From: Sanyastnella coralliicola
Lineage (GTDB): Bacteria > Bacteroidota > Bacteroidia > Flavobacteriales_D > Sanyastnellaceae
DNA: 64,000 nt
Direction of reading: 5' to 3'
Assembly (NCBI RefSeq): GCF_030845195.1
Contig: NZ_CP132543.1
Location: 1,257,501-1,321,500 of the forward strand
Below the pieces are notes generated by a model. That model searched no databases, was not told the origin of the DNA, and saw only the letters and a list, made by a program, of their open reading frames with translations. Shown one piece after another: positions 45,036 through 54,526 of the stretch. Each line of letters opens with the position of its first letter. The stretch's first letter is position 1. A program made the position numbers and the translations under genes.

Positions 45036-45060
45036 AATCTGTCCCTACATTAAATTGAAC

Positions 45061-45825
45061 GTGCCAAGCACTGATTTAGATACATTTCTGTTGGCCCGAG
45101 CCCTAGGAATGGGGGGTACTATCAGACGGTGTCCTACAAAAAAGGGGTGGTTTCGCCTACACAATAAGGAATTGTCATGGTGTAACTTCAGGGTAATGAA
45201 GACTGCCGATTTGAACATCGAGAACTGGAGAGGGAATGCCTTTCTAACTTCTGAGATAACCGAAGTATTGCTTTGGTTAGAAGAACAACTCGATGAAGAG
45301 CAGTCAACGTTTCTGAAGCTGGCGGGCGTGAAAGATCTCGTCAGAAATCAACCTTCATTAAGTTCTCAATTCACATTACTCACAGACGCAGCTCTTGCGT
45401 GGTTTCTGAGTATTGATAGACAGCGAGTATTCACTGCGATTAAGCCGGAGAAATTCGTGCCGATTATTCTTGAAATGAGTTCTGATAACTCGTGCAGTAC
45501 TCTATTACTTTCTGAAAAAGGAGGAAAGCTAATCGGGTCAAAAGCCTTCTCGAAGAGAAAACGAAAAGCGAGGTCATTTGATGCTCGACAGCATTCCAAT
45601 CACGAGTTGATCGAGACCATCGTCTCAAACAAGATAGAGTTCGTAGTGAGCGAATGGAACGACGAACGGGCAGAAAGGGTATATGACCATCTAGTCAACA
45701 AGCTAGGGAAGACGCTTGTTTGGGTGCAGTTGCCTCAACGACAGTTGAATACAGAAGTGCCATCAGGATTGCACCAGAAGTGGCACATCCTCAATGGAAA
45801 ACTACGATGGATCTGGGGCGCTTAA
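45061..45825 (+). CDS. Hypothetical protein
   Basis: 254 residues from GTG 45061, chosen because the divergent gene begins at 45035; ATG 45109 is an alternative. No signal peptide. The N-terminal third is basic with Trp/Cys (TIRRCPTKKGWFRLHN, SWCNFRVM). A middle segment reads LLTDAALAWFLSIDRQRVF. A later basic stretch GSKAFSKRKRKARSFD could touch nucleic acid. Cannot be assigned to a family. It is followed by a tiny convergent membrane protein gene. Confidence 0.6.
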   Translation: MPSTDLDTFLLARALGMGGTIRRCPTKKGWFRLHNKELSWCNFRVMKTADLNIENWRGNAFLTSEITEVLLWLEEQLDEEQSTFLKLAGVKDLVRNQPSLSSQFTLLTDAALAWFLSIDRQRVFTAIKPEKFVPIILEMSSDNSCSTLLLSEKGGKLIGSKAFSKRKRKARSFDARQHSNHELIETIVSNKIEFVVSEWNDERAERVYDHLVNKLGKTLVWVQLPQRQLNTEVPSGLHQKWHILNGKLRWIWGA

Positions 45826-45826
45826 A

Positions 45827-45931
45827 TCAGCCCAAGAAGTAAATGATCAATACTACTAACGTAAGAAGAAGGATCGCGAAAAATACTGGTCCTCCGATCT
45901 CGTTTTGTTCTGCTTCTTTGTGTGAGCCCAT
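45827..45931 (-). CDS. 34-residue single-span membrane protein
   Basis: Short gene: a polar N-terminus MGSHKEAEQNEIGG then one hydrophobic helix PVFFAILLLTLVVLIIYFLG and stop. An exact -7 box TATTTTTG lies 20 bases upstream (45952-45959). The size and topology are like the small accessory subunits of respiratory or transport complexes, but no partner gene is nearby. Convergent with the preceding gene, one base between stops. Confidence 0.65.
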   Translation of the reverse strand: MGSHKEAEQNEIGGPVFFAILLLTLVVLIIYFLG

Positions 45932-45951
45932 GGTGATGGTTTTGTTTCGTG

Positions 45952-45959
45952 CAAAAATA
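45952..45959 (-). promoter_or_regulatory. -7 promoter box of the 34-residue protein gene
   Basis: TATTTTTG on the minus strand, exact TAnnTTTG, 20 bases before the ATG at 45931. Confidence 0.45.
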
Positions 45960-46106
45960 ACAATGAGAATTAAATCGAGCGTGGATTTTCTCCACCTTTT
46001 CAACAAATCGATGCAAATGCAGTGAATTTATCATTCTATACCCCAAGTCTTGCCACTTGGAGATTTTGGTGCATTCTCTCTGCTTTTCTTGAGTACATTT
46101 ATATTG

Positions 46107-46196
46107 CCGTTTGACGAGAAAGAAATGCTATACGGTTTCACTCGTTATTTAGTTTAAGTGTTTGAAGTCCTTCGTTAGCCCGAGGGACTTTTTTTT
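46107..46196 (+). ncRNA. Possible small RNA ending in a terminator
   Basis: A free-standing intrinsic terminator with no upstream plus-strand gene nearby. Just before it is a second hairpin: ACGAG-AAA-GAAA, loop TGCTATACGG, TTTC-A-CTCGT. The start is not fixed by a clear promoter. No match to an RNA family I know. Alternatively it is the leader or insulator of the CotH gene 160 bases downstream. Confidence 0.3.
46165..46196 (+). terminator. Free-standing terminator
   Basis: AAGTCCTTCG/CGAGGGACTT (ten pairs, one G-T), loop TTAGCC, eight T. No protein gene ends before it on this strand within 330 bases. Confidence 0.75.
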
Positions 46197-46355
46197 GACC
46201 CGTTCCGATTATTTGATTCTTAAAAAATTGAGTGTTAGTCTTTTCTTAAGCAGATGTAAACAATTAGGGTTTACTATTTCTTAACTTGTAACCGATTATG
46301 ATGCAACCTTTATATAGCGAGATGTGTCATAGTTATGCAAGGAACCTATAAGCCA

Positions 46356-49300
46356 ATGAGAGTATTAACCTGGATAAGTGTATTCATCTTCGCGCTAGCC
46401 TCTACCAGCAGCGCACAAGTGGTAATGAACGAGTTCTCGTTCGCCAATTACGATGATCTTAATGTTGATCCCGGAGGATGGGATGGAGAGTTTGAAGATT
46501 GGGTTGAATTTTACAACCCAACTGGAGCAGATGTAGATATCAGTGGATACTATATGACTGACCAAGCTGATAACCTCGATAAATTTGAAATTCCGGCAGG
46601 AACAATCGTTCCGGCAAACGGAAGACTTCTTGTTTTAATCACGAATGACTTCGACGAAGACCCTTACATGTGGGGATGGTTGAACACGAACTTCAAGGTG
46701 AATCAAACCCAAGGAGAATCAATCATCTTCTCTGACCCTGGTTTGACACCAATCGATTCATTCACATTCGGAACGGATATTGATCCTAATCAACGAAACC
46801 ACAGCTACGGTCGTTCAACTGACGGTGCTGCTGATTGGGTGATCTTTACCAACGCCTCTCCGGAAGACCCGAATGGAGGACCAAGCGGAACTTCATATGC
46901 CGCTGCACCTGTAATTGATATGGAAGCAGGTTACTACGCAGGAGGAACAACGCTTACGATTTCTTCTGAGCCGAATACCACAGTGTACTACACAACAGAT
47001 GGTAGCGAACCAACAGATGGTTCAGCTATGTACACAGGTCCTATCGATATCAATGCTACTACAGTAGTAAAGGCAATTGCTTACCACGATAACGATACGA
47101 ACGTTCTTCCAAGTTTGGTGGAGACAAACTCATACTTCACTGGAGATGATCAGCACAGTATCGTCGTTTGTAGTGTATCAGGACCAACCCTTTCAGACGG
47201 GGCGTGGAACGGAGATGAGCTAATGGCACTTGAGTTCTTCTATCCAGGAGGAGGATTTTGGTGTGAAGGGCTTGGAGATTCTAACGAGCACGGAAACGAC
47301 TCAAATGCATACGGACAGCGTGGTTTCGATTACGTAGGTCGTGATCAACTTGGTTACAACCACGAAATCGAGGAAGAGCTTTTCCACGAGAAAGATCGTG
47401 ATCACTACCAGCGTCTTATCTTCAAGGCCGCTGCTAATGACAACTACCCATTCGAACCAGGAGCACACATCCGTGATGCTTACGTTCACACACTCTCACA
47501 TAAGGCAGACCTTGATATGGATGAACGTACAAGCGAGTCTTGTATCGTTTACATCAACGGTGAGTACTGGGGTGTATACGAATACCGTGAAAAAATTGAT
47601 GACCTCGATTTTACAGATGAGTACTATGATCAGCCACGTCACTTCGTAGACTTCCTAAAGACTTGGGGAGGAACATGGGAAGAGTATGGATCAATCGATG
47701 ATTGGAACACACTTGTGAACTTCGTAACAACTCAAGATATGACTGACCCTGCAAACTACGAGTACGTAGAGTCAGTGTACAACACAGGAAGCTTGATCGA
47801 TTACTTCATCCTTAACTCGTACATCGTATCTGCTGACTGGTTGAACTGGAACACAGCATGGTGGAGAGGTCGTCACCCGGATGGAGGTGCAAAGAAATGG
47901 CGCTACATCCTTTGGGATATGGATGCGTCATTCGGACACTATGTGAACTACACCGGAGTTCCGGATACGGGCCCAGAAGCTGATCCATGTAACCCTGAAG
48001 TTTTGGGTGATCCAGGAGGTCAAGGACACGTTCCAATTTTGAATGCCCTTCTTGAAAATGAAGATTTCTACGCTGACTACATCAACCGATGGGCAGACTT
48101 GAGTAACTCATACCTTAATTGTGATTACATGCACTATTTGCTTGATAGCATGGTGAATGAAATCGAGCCTGAAATGCAACGTCAGTGTGATCGTTGGGGA
48201 GGAAACATTGCTGGATGGGAAACAGAACTACAGCAGCTTCGTGATTTCATTGACACACGCTGTGAGCAAACAGTAGTTGATGGTATGGAAGATTGCTACG
48301 ACGTAGAAGCAATCACAATTACGATCATCATCGAAGGAATTGGAGAAGTAGAAATCGAAACCTTTGATATTGGTCCTGACATGGTGCCATGGGAAGGGAT
48401 TTACTTCGCAGGGTTCCCGATCAACCTAGATGCAGAAGATGAAGGACTAGGAGTCTTCCTCTATTGGGAGGTGCTAGAAGGTGACTTGGTTATCGCTGAT
48501 CCTGAAAACCCGAGTATCATTATCGAGCCCACAGGAGATGTGACCATAGTGGCCTACTTCTTGAACGACCTAGATCCACAAAACGTGATGTTCGACGTTC
48601 AGCCAGAAGGTGCAGGAGATATCCTCTTCGGTGGAGTTCCTATGGGACCATACCCAAACACGCAGCTAGTTGATGGAGGTCCAAGCAGCATTAGCGCTGT
48701 TGGAGCTGATCAGTGGTTCGTGTTTGATCACTGGGAAACAATCAACGCAAACGTTAATCCAGACGAGTTCTCGGCGGATGGAACAACTTTCATCGCAACA
48801 ACGGATACGATCGTTGCTGTCTTCAATGAACTCCCACACTTCGATATCAACGTTGCTGTGGAGCCAGCAGGAGCTGGATGGATCACAATGGATGGAACAG
48901 AACTAGATAGCTACCCTTGGACGGGTACAGTTGCTGGAGAAGTTGACATCGCGTTTGCCACTGCAGGATATGATGAGTGGAGTGTGTTCGATCACTGGGA
49001 AGTGAATAACACACCAATCAACCCAGATGAATTTGCACAGAACATCACCCTGAACTTCACAACCACTGATACGATCGTGGCGGTGTACAATGTGATTCCT
49101 CACAACACCATTACGATACTCGTTGAGCCAGCTGAAGCAGGACTTGTTATTGTTGACAATACACTCACAGTGAATGAGTCATGGTCTGGTGAACTAGAGG
49201 CAGAGACGCCAACTCCATTTGCGGCCTTCCCAGAAGCATTCTGGTACTTTGACCGTTGGGAGTCTGTAAATCACTTGCCAACACCTGACAACCGATCTTC

Positions 49301-49649
49301 AGTCGTTGATTTTGAATTCTACAACAGCGATACCATTGTTGCGCACTTCGTGGAAGAACCATTCAACGTATACGTACCGAATAGCTTCACACCGAACAAC
49401 GATGGAAAGAACGATGTGTTCCTTCCTGTAGGTTCAGCATGGAAAGATGGTACTTACGAACTGTGGGTCTTCAACCGATGGGGAGATGTAGTTTTCTACT
49501 CTGATGATCCAACGAAACCTTGGAACGGAAGCCACCAAGATGGTACACACTACGTAGCCGATCAGATCTACGTCTATCGATTGACAGTGCAACCGGTTCA
49601 CAGTGTAGAACCAGAAGAATTTAGCGGACACATTACAGTGTTCAGATAA
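46356..49649 (+). CDS. CotH kinase family surface protein with T9SS sorting domain
   Basis: 1097 residues from ATG 46356, which begins the signal peptide MRVLTWISVFIFALASTSSA; ATG 46335 is in frame. Modules: lamin-tail domain (about 25-150, FEDWVEFYNPTGADVDISGY); a chitobiase-type C-terminal domain (about 190-260, TVYYTTDGSEPTDGS); a CotH kinase domain (about 270-640, INGEYWGVYEYREKID and LWDMDASFG near 520, the catalytic Asp pair); three InlB-like repeats (FDHWE/FDRWE); and a gliding-associated C-terminal domain (VPNSFTPNNDGKND, VFNRWGDVVFY). CotH kinases phosphorylate secreted proteins. Here the kinase would act at the cell surface. A terminator follows directly. Confidence 0.9.
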   Translation: MRVLTWISVFIFALASTSSAQVVMNEFSFANYDDLNVDPGGWDGEFEDWVEFYNPTGADVDISGYYMTDQADNLDKFEIPAGTIVPANGRLLVLITNDFDEDPYMWGWLNTNFKVNQTQGESIIFSDPGLTPIDSFTFGTDIDPNQRNHSYGRSTDGAADWVIFTNASPEDPNGGPSGTSYAAAPVIDMEAGYYAGGTTLTISSEPNTTVYYTTDGSEPTDGSAMYTGPIDINATTVVKAIAYHDNDTNVLPSLVETNSYFTGDDQHSIVVCSVSGPTLSDGAWNGDELMALEFFYPGGGFWCEGLGDSNEHGNDSNAYGQRGFDYVGRDQLGYNHEIEEELFHEKDRDHYQRLIFKAAANDNYPFEPGAHIRDAYVHTLSHKADLDMDERTSESCIVYINGEYWGVYEYREKIDDLDFTDEYYDQPRHFVDFLKTWGGTWEEYGSIDDWNTLVNFVTTQDMTDPANYEYVESVYNTGSLIDYFILNSYIVSADWLNWNTAWWRGRHPDGGAKKWRYILWDMDASFGHYVNYTGVPDTGPEADPCNPEVLGDPGGQGHVPILNALLENEDFYADYINRWADLSNSYLNCDYMHYLLDSMVNEIEPEMQRQCDRWGGNIAGWETELQQLRDFIDTRCEQTVVDGMEDCYDVEAITITIIIEGIGEVEIETFDIGPDMVPWEGIYFAGFPINLDAEDEGLGVFLYWEVLEGDLVIADPENPSIIIEPTGDVTIVAYFLNDLDPQNVMFDVQPEGAGDILFGGVPMGPYPNTQLVDGGPSSISAVGADQWFVFDHWETINANVNPDEFSADGTTFIATTDTIVAVFNELPHFDINVAVEPAGAGWITMDGTELDSYPWTGTVAGEVDIAFATAGYDEWSVFDHWEVNNTPINPDEFAQNITLNFTTTDTIVAVYNVIPHNTITILVEPAEAGLVIVDNTLTVNESWSGELEAETPTPFAAFPEAFWYFDRWESVNHLPTPDNRSSVVDFEFYNSDTIVAHFVEEPFNVYVPNSFTPNNDGKNDVFLPVGSAWKDGTYELWVFNRWGDVVFYSDDPTKPWNGSHQDGTHYVADQIYVYRLTVQPVHSVEPEEFSGHITVFR

Positions 49650-49652
49650 TAT

Positions 49653-49678
49653 AAAGGGGAGTTCGCTCCCCTTTTTTT
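49653..49678 (+). terminator. Terminator of the CotH-kinase gene
   Basis: AAAGGGGAG/CTCCCCTTT with a TTCG tetraloop and T run, starting three bases after the stop. Confidence 0.92.
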
Positions 49679-49684
49679 ATTCAG

Positions 49685-49692
49685 TACTTTCG
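49685..49692 (+). promoter_or_regulatory. -7 box of the DMT transporter gene
   Basis: TACTTTCG (one mismatch) ends four bases before the ATG; predicts a leaderless transcript. Confidence 0.4.
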
Positions 49693-49696
49693 CGGC

Positions 49697-50536
49697 ATGA
49701 GACTTGACGGCGTTGGCATGATGCTTATTTCTGTCGTCCTTTTCACTACGGCTAACGTCTTTGTAAAGGAGATTGCCTTCCTGCCCTCAACGCAGATTGT
49801 GTTCATGCGTTCTGTTGTCTCATTAATCCTGTGTTCAGCTTTTGTCTTGTACAAAGGCTTCCCTTATTTCGGCAATAACAAGAAGTGGCTTATCATCCGG
49901 GGAGTGTTCGGGATGATCGCATTGACCTTGTTCTTCTACACCATTCAGAATATCCCTCTAGCCAGTGCTACGGTTATTCAGTACCTGAGTCCGGTATTCA
50001 CGGTGATTCTCGCCATGTTATGGCTAGGACAGCGTGTTAGACGTATTCAGTGGGTTTTCTTGGCCTTAGCTATACTTGGGGTGATCATGGTGAAGGGATT
50101 TGATCCAAACGTCCCAGTGACCTTTCTATTAATTGGATCAACGAGTGCCTTCTTGGCGGCGGTTGCTTATATCGCTACTATCAAATGTAAAGACACAGAT
50201 CATCCTGTGTCTATTGTGATGTACTTCCACTTAATCGCCACTCCGGTCATGGGAGGGATCTCCACCACAAACTGGGAACCTATTGGAATGACTGAGTGGT
50301 GGTATGGGATTGCTATTGGAGTATTGTCTGTGCTTGCCCAAATAGCCATGGCATTCGCCATCATGAAGGAAGACGCAAGCGTAGTAACTCCGTTTAAATA
50401 CGTGGGGGCTATTCTCGCCCTAGCTATTGGATACTTCCGATATGACGAGGTGTTGAACCCGTTGAGCATACTTGGGATCTTCTTGGTAATCGGAGGCGTG
50501 ACCTTAAACATCTTGGCCAAGCGATATCACTGGTAG
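49697..50536 (+). CDS. DMT superfamily (EamA) transporter
   Basis: 279 residues and ten hydrophobic helices in two EamA halves. First half: LFTTANVFVKEI, FMRSVVSLILCSAFVLY and the typical PLASATVIQYLSPVFTVILAMLWLGQR near 85-115. Second half: the equivalent MKEDASVVTPFKYVGAILALAIGYFRYDE near 230. These carriers export amino acids, nucleobases or drugs; the substrate is not predictable. Confidence 0.9.
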   Translation: MRLDGVGMMLISVVLFTTANVFVKEIAFLPSTQIVFMRSVVSLILCSAFVLYKGFPYFGNNKKWLIIRGVFGMIALTLFFYTIQNIPLASATVIQYLSPVFTVILAMLWLGQRVRRIQWVFLALAILGVIMVKGFDPNVPVTFLLIGSTSAFLAAVAYIATIKCKDTDHPVSIVMYFHLIATPVMGGISTTNWEPIGMTEWWYGIAIGVLSVLAQIAMAFAIMKEDASVVTPFKYVGAILALAIGYFRYDEVLNPLSILGIFLVIGGVTLNILAKRYHW

Positions 50537-50600
50537 TACAGTTCAACCAGATTTTTCTACAGTACAGCAGAAACAACTTAGTTCACGCGTAAAGCTGATT

Positions 50601-50608
50601 CATCTTTG
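50601..50608 (+). promoter_or_regulatory. -7 box of the ABM-like gene
   Basis: CATCTTTG (one mismatch to TAnnTTTG) ends four bases before the ATG at 50613. Confidence 0.35.
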
Positions 50609-50612
50609 TGTC

Positions 50613-50951
50613 ATGGTTATCGCAATTACAGAACTCAAGTTGAAGAGCATTTGGCATCTCCCAATGTTCTTGTTTCATGCACTTCGTTCAGGTGCACAAG
50701 CACAGAAAGCTAAGGGAAACCGCATGTTCGAAGTCAAAAATGAAAGTTGGCATACGCACAGAACCCTCAGTGTCTGGGAATCAGAAAAGAGCCTTCGTCA
50801 GTATGTGATGTCAGGTGCACATCTAAAAGCAATGAAGAACACATCCAAACTCGCGCGCAGTGCTACCTCCACTCATTGGTACTCAGAGTACCCTCCATCA
50901 TGGGAAGAAGCGGTAAAAACGCTGCGGCAAAAGAATTCCGCGCTAGCGTAA
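50613..50951 (+). CDS. Small dimeric alpha/beta-barrel protein (ABM/DUF3291-like)
   Basis: 112 residues. The pattern HTLSVWE-type text (HRTLSVWESEKSLRQYVMSG, then AHLKAMKNTSKL) is characteristic of ferredoxin-like monooxygenase-fold proteins related to antibiotic biosynthesis monooxygenases and DUF3291. Function unknown. The last four codons before the stop (Ser-Ala-Leu-Ala) are exactly an exact copy of the dispersed 13-mer, so the motif forms the C-terminus. Converges with icmF (eight bases between stops). Confidence 0.75.
   Translation: MVIAITELKLKSIWHLPMFLFHALRSGAQAQKAKGNRMFEVKNESWHTHRTLSVWESEKSLRQYVMSGAHLKAMKNTSKLARSATSTHWYSEYPPSWEEAVKTLRQKNSALA
50936..50948 (+). repeat. Dispersed 13-mer TTCCGCGCTAGCG, exact
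   Basis: Sense at the very 3' end of the ABM-like gene, read Asn-Ser-Ala-Leu-Ala-stop. Confidence 0.75.
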
Positions 50952-50959
50952 AAAGCACC

Positions 50960-53900
50960 TTACATATTACGGCGATACTGACCACCCACAGCAAAGAGAG
51001 CGTTCGTAATCTGTCCGAGAGAACATACCTTACATGCTTCCATGAGCTTGTCGAAGATGTTTTCGTTCTGAACCGCCGCTAGCTGAATCGCTTTGAGCTG
51101 TTCATTGATCTTTTCTTCTCCAGATTCATGCAGTTGGCCGAGCATCTTGATTTGATATTCTTTTTCTTCCACTGTCGCACGAATAACTTCTCCCGGAACG
51201 ATGGTAGGGGATCCCTTCTTATTCAAGAACATGTTGACACCCACGATTGGGTATTCACCAGTATGCTTCAGCATTTCATAGTGAAGGCTCTCTGATTGAA
51301 TCTTGCCTCGCTGGTACATCGTTTCCATTGCTCCAAGAACACCGCCGCGCTCAGTGATGCTATCAAATTCACTCAACACTGCTTCTTCGACCAGATCAGT
51401 CAGTTCTTCGATGATAAATGAGCCCTGTAAAGGGTTCTCATTCTTCGCCAGTCCTAACTCACGGTTGATGATCAGCTGAATGGCCATTGCTCTGCGCACA
51501 GACTCTTCTGTAGGCGTTGTAATGGCTTCGTCGTATGCGTTGGTGTGAAGCGAGTTACAGTTATCATAGATCGCGTACAACGCTTGAAGTGTTGTACGAA
51601 TGTCATTGAAATCAATCTCTTGTGCGTGAAGCGAACGTCCACTAGTCTGAATGTGGTACTTCAGCATCTGTGCACGAGGATCAGCACCGTACTTCTGTTT
51701 CAGAGCTTTCGCCCAAATACGGCGAGCTACACGACCGATTACAGCATACTCTGGATCGATTCCATTGCTGAAGAAGAACGAAAGGTTTGGACCAAATTTG
51801 TTGATGTCCATACCACGGCTGAGGTAGTACTCTACATAAGTAAAGCCGTTCGCCAGTGTAAATGCCAATTGCGTAATTGGATTCGCTCCGGCTTCAGCAA
51901 TATGGTAACCACTGATTGAAACAGAGTAGAAGTTACGTACACCGTGATCAATGAAATACGATTGCACATCACCCATCATTCGCAATGCGAACTCGGTAGA
52001 GAAGATGCATGTATTCTGTGCTTGATCTTCCTTTAGAATATCAGCTTGAACTGTTCCACGAACCACTTGAAGCGTTTCGGCCTTGATCTTAGCGTAGACG
52101 TCAGGAGGGAGGACTTCATCACCCGTCGCTCCAAGAAGCATCAATCCAAGACCGTCATTTCCTTCAGGAAGGTCACCTTGGTATTGCGGACGAGCGATTC
52201 CGCGATCGTCCCACTTCGCTTTGAGCACTTCTTCGACCTTATTCTCAAGTCCGTTCTCTTTGATGTACTTCTCACATTGCTGATCTATCGCAGCGTTCAA
52301 GAAGTATCCCAAAAGCATCGGAGCTGGACCATTGATGGTCATGGAAACACTTGTAGCAGCAGCTGCAAGATCAAAACCTGAGTAAAGCTTCTTGGCATCG
52401 TCCAAACAACAGATGGATACACCTGAGTTACCAATCTTTCCATAGATGTCAGGACGGTAGTCAGGGTCATTTCCATACAAAGTCACTGAATCAAACGCCG
52501 TCGATAGACGCTTAGCCGGCATTCCCAAAGACACATAGTGGAAGCGCTTGTTCGTACGCTCAGGTCCACCTTCACCTGCGAACATACGTGTTGGGTCTTC
52601 TCCTTGACGTTTGAACGGGTAAATACCTGCGGTGAAAGGGAATTCACCTGGAACGTTCTCTTGAAGCATCCATCGTAGGAGTGTTCCCCATGATTTATAC
52701 TTCGGTAGAGAAACTTTAGGAATCTTATTGTGGCTCAACGACTCGGTATTCGTTTGAATACGAATCTCTTTGTTTCTTACTTTAAAGACATACTCGTCTT
52801 CGTAGTATCGTGCTCGCTTCTCTTCCCACGACTCAAGCATCTGTAAGTTTCGCGGGTCAATATCTAAAGTACGTTGAGCAATTTGCTCATCGAGTCCTTT
52901 GACCAAACGGTCTTTGTCTTCAAGGTCTGTAGCAACCATGCTCGCACGAGCACCTTTCAAGTTGTATAGCTCTTCAGCGACTTTGCATTGCTGATCTACC
53001 CATTCATCGTAGGATCTGTTTCCTTCGCTGATTTCAGATAGGTAGCGTGTTCTTTTTGGAGGAATGACGAAGATCTTTTCAGATTCTTCAGTTGTAATCT
53101 CTAGCGAGGAAACAAGAGTCGTCTCTGTTTTTGCCGAGAGCGTATCCATGATCGACTTGTAGAGTCGGTTTGTTCCAGGATCATTGAATTGGGAAGCAAT
53201 CGTTCCGAATACCGGAAGGGTGTCCAAATCAGCATCCCACAACTGGTGGTTACGTTGGTATTGCTTCTTCACATCACGAAGAGCATCTTGAGCGCCTCGT
53301 TTGTCGAACTTGTTGATCGCTACGATATCAGCGAAATCAAGCATGTCGATCTTCTCCAGCTGCGTAGCGGCACCAAATTCTGGAGTCATGATGTACAAGG
53401 CTACGTCACTGTGATCCATGATCTCTGTATCTGATTGCCCAATTCCAGAAGTCTCAAGGATGATTAGGTCAAAACCAGCGACTTTCAGAATTGCCAACGC
53501 ATCGTTCACATGCTTTGACAAGGCCAAGTTGCTTTGGCGGGTAGCCAACGAGCGCATGTAAACACGTTCATTGCTAATCGCATTCATACGGATACGATCA
53601 CCTAGAAGAGCGCCTCCTGTTTTACGCTTTGAAGGATCGACAGAAACAATGGCAATCTTCTTCTCATCAAAATCGAGAAGGAAACGACGTACCAATTCAT
53701 CAACCATCGATGATTTACCAGCACCGCCAGTACCGGTAATCCCTAATACTGGAGTCGTTGACTTTTCCGCGTTAGCGCGAATACTATTCAACTTATCAGC
53801 ATACTCATCAGGAGCATTCTCAGCTGCACTGATCAAACGTGCCAACGCTCCGTGTTGATCGTGTGCTATCTTCTTGACCTCGCCATTAAGATTCACCCCA

Positions 53901-54340
53901 GTAGGGAAGTCACTTTGCTGGATCAGGTCATTGATCATTCCTTGAAGTCCCATACTACGCCCGTCATCTGGATGATAGATGCGAGTGATTCCGTATTCAT
54001 GAAGCTCCTTAATCTCATCCGGTAGAATAGTACCTCCACCACCTCCGAAGATCTTGATGTGCGAAGCACCGCGTTCTTTCAGAAGATCATACATATACTT
54101 GAAGTATTCCATGTGACCTCCTTGGTATGAGGTCATGGCAATACCTTGGGCATCTTCTTGGATAGCGCAATTCACTACTTCTTCTACACTGCGGTCATGT
54201 CCAAGGTGAATGACTTCACAACCTGAACTTTGCATGATGCGGCGCATAATGTTGATGGCAGCATCGTGACCGTCAAACAGTGACGCAGCAGTAACGATTC
54301 GAACTTTATTCTTGGGAGTATAAGGAGCAACAGTTTCCAT
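50960..54340 (-). CDS. icmF: Fused B12-dependent acyl-CoA mutase with G-protein chaperone (IcmF type)
   Basis: 1126 residues. The N-terminal B12-binding domain (about 12-145) has [13 protein letters not shown] and [12 protein letters not shown] MeaI/MeaB-like GTPase follows (P-loop [12 protein letters not shown] near 200, NKFD near 340). The mutase TIM barrel occupies about 550-1126 ([47 protein letters not shown]). This domain order is that of fused isobutyryl-CoA mutase, which interconverts isobutyryl- and butyryl-CoA or related branched acyl-CoAs; the GTPase protects the cofactor. No second mutase subunit lies nearby. A TACCTTTG box is 20 bases upstream. Contains a 13-mer variant. Confidence 0.93.
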   Translation of the reverse strand: METVAPYTPKNKVRIVTAASLFDGHDAAINIMRRIMQSSGCEVIHLGHDRSVEEVVNCAIQEDAQGIAMTSYQGGHMEYFKYMYDLLKERGASHIKIFGGGGGTILPDEIKELHEYGITRIYHPDDGRSMGLQGMINDLIQQSDFPTGVNLNGEVKKIAHDQHGALARLISAAENAPDEYADKLNSIRANAEKSTTPVLGITGTGGAGKSSMVDELVRRFLLDFDEKKIAIVSVDPSKRKTGGALLGDRIRMNAISNERVYMRSLATRQSNLALSKHVNDALAILKVAGFDLIILETSGIGQSDTEIMDHSDVALYIMTPEFGAATQLEKIDMLDFADIVAINKFDKRGAQDALRDVKKQYQRNHQLWDADLDTLPVFGTIASQFNDPGTNRLYKSIMDTLSAKTETTLVSSLEITTEESEKIFVIPPKRTRYLSEISEGNRSYDEWVDQQCKVAEELYNLKGARASMVATDLEDKDRLVKGLDEQIAQRTLDIDPRNLQMLESWEEKRARYYEDEYVFKVRNKEIRIQTNTESLSHNKIPKVSLPKYKSWGTLLRWMLQENVPGEFPFTAGIYPFKRQGEDPTRMFAGEGGPERTNKRFHYVSLGMPAKRLSTAFDSVTLYGNDPDYRPDIYGKIGNSGVSICCLDDAKKLYSGFDLAAAATSVSMTINGPAPMLLGYFLNAAIDQQCEKYIKENGLENKVEEVLKAKWDDRGIARPQYQGDLPEGNDGLGLMLLGATGDEVLPPDVYAKIKAETLQVVRGTVQADILKEDQAQNTCIFSTEFALRMMGDVQSYFIDHGVRNFYSVSISGYHIAEAGANPITQLAFTLANGFTYVEYYLSRGMDINKFGPNLSFFFSNGIDPEYAVIGRVARRIWAKALKQKYGADPRAQMLKYHIQTSGRSLHAQEIDFNDIRTTLQALYAIYDNCNSLHTNAYDEAITTPTEESVRRAMAIQLIINRELGLAKNENPLQGSFIIEELTDLVEEAVLSEFDSITERGGVLGAMETMYQRGKIQSESLHYEMLKHTGEYPIVGVNMFLNKKGSPTIVPGEVIRATVEEKEYQIKMLGQLHESGEEKINEQLKAIQLAAVQNENIFDKLMEACKVCSLGQITNALFAVGGQYRRNM
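53765..53777 (+). repeat. Dispersed 13-mer, TTA variant
   Basis: TTCCGCGTTAGCG, antisense in icmF just before the P-loop, read Arg-Ala-Asn-Ala-Glu-Lys. Confidence 0.6.
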
Positions 54341-54360
54341 GGAGATTCATTTTCTCGGTG

Positions 54361-54368
54361 CAAAGGTA
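54361..54368 (-). promoter_or_regulatory. -7 promoter box of icmF
   Basis: TACCTTTG on the minus strand, exact TAnnTTTG, 20 bases before the ATG. Confidence 0.5.
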
Positions 54369-54526
54369 GCCAGATTGCGAAAATGGCTTACACACTCTGT
54401 AGCCGTACAATACGTTATAGAATTAGGTCGTGGAGAAGGCCATTTTGCACCTTATACCGCACTAATCAATTTTGTAACTTTCGTGGAACAAGAAGAGTTG
54501 GCTCTTGTTCATATGCAAAAACCAGG

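Larger units (their letters stand above)
45932..46355. other. Gene-free stretch before the CotH-kinase protein
   Basis: 424 bases without a protein gene. It contains the promoter of the 34-residue protein (minus), a hairpin CCAAGT/ACTTGG near 46041-46058, the possible small RNA with its terminator (46107-46196), and 160 AT-rich bases before the CotH gene in which no clear promoter box was found. Confidence 0.6.

Noticed and set aside
44908-45060. Upstream extension of the 254-residue protein
   Set aside because: It would overlap the divergent gene's coding region and has no start signal.
46386-46400. TTCGCGCTAGCC in the CotH-kinase signal peptide
   Set aside because: One base missing and one changed; not counted as a copy.
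54383-54526. Upstream extension of the gene at 54527
   Set aside because: Arg/Cys-rich translation unlike protein, and it overlaps the icmF promoter region.
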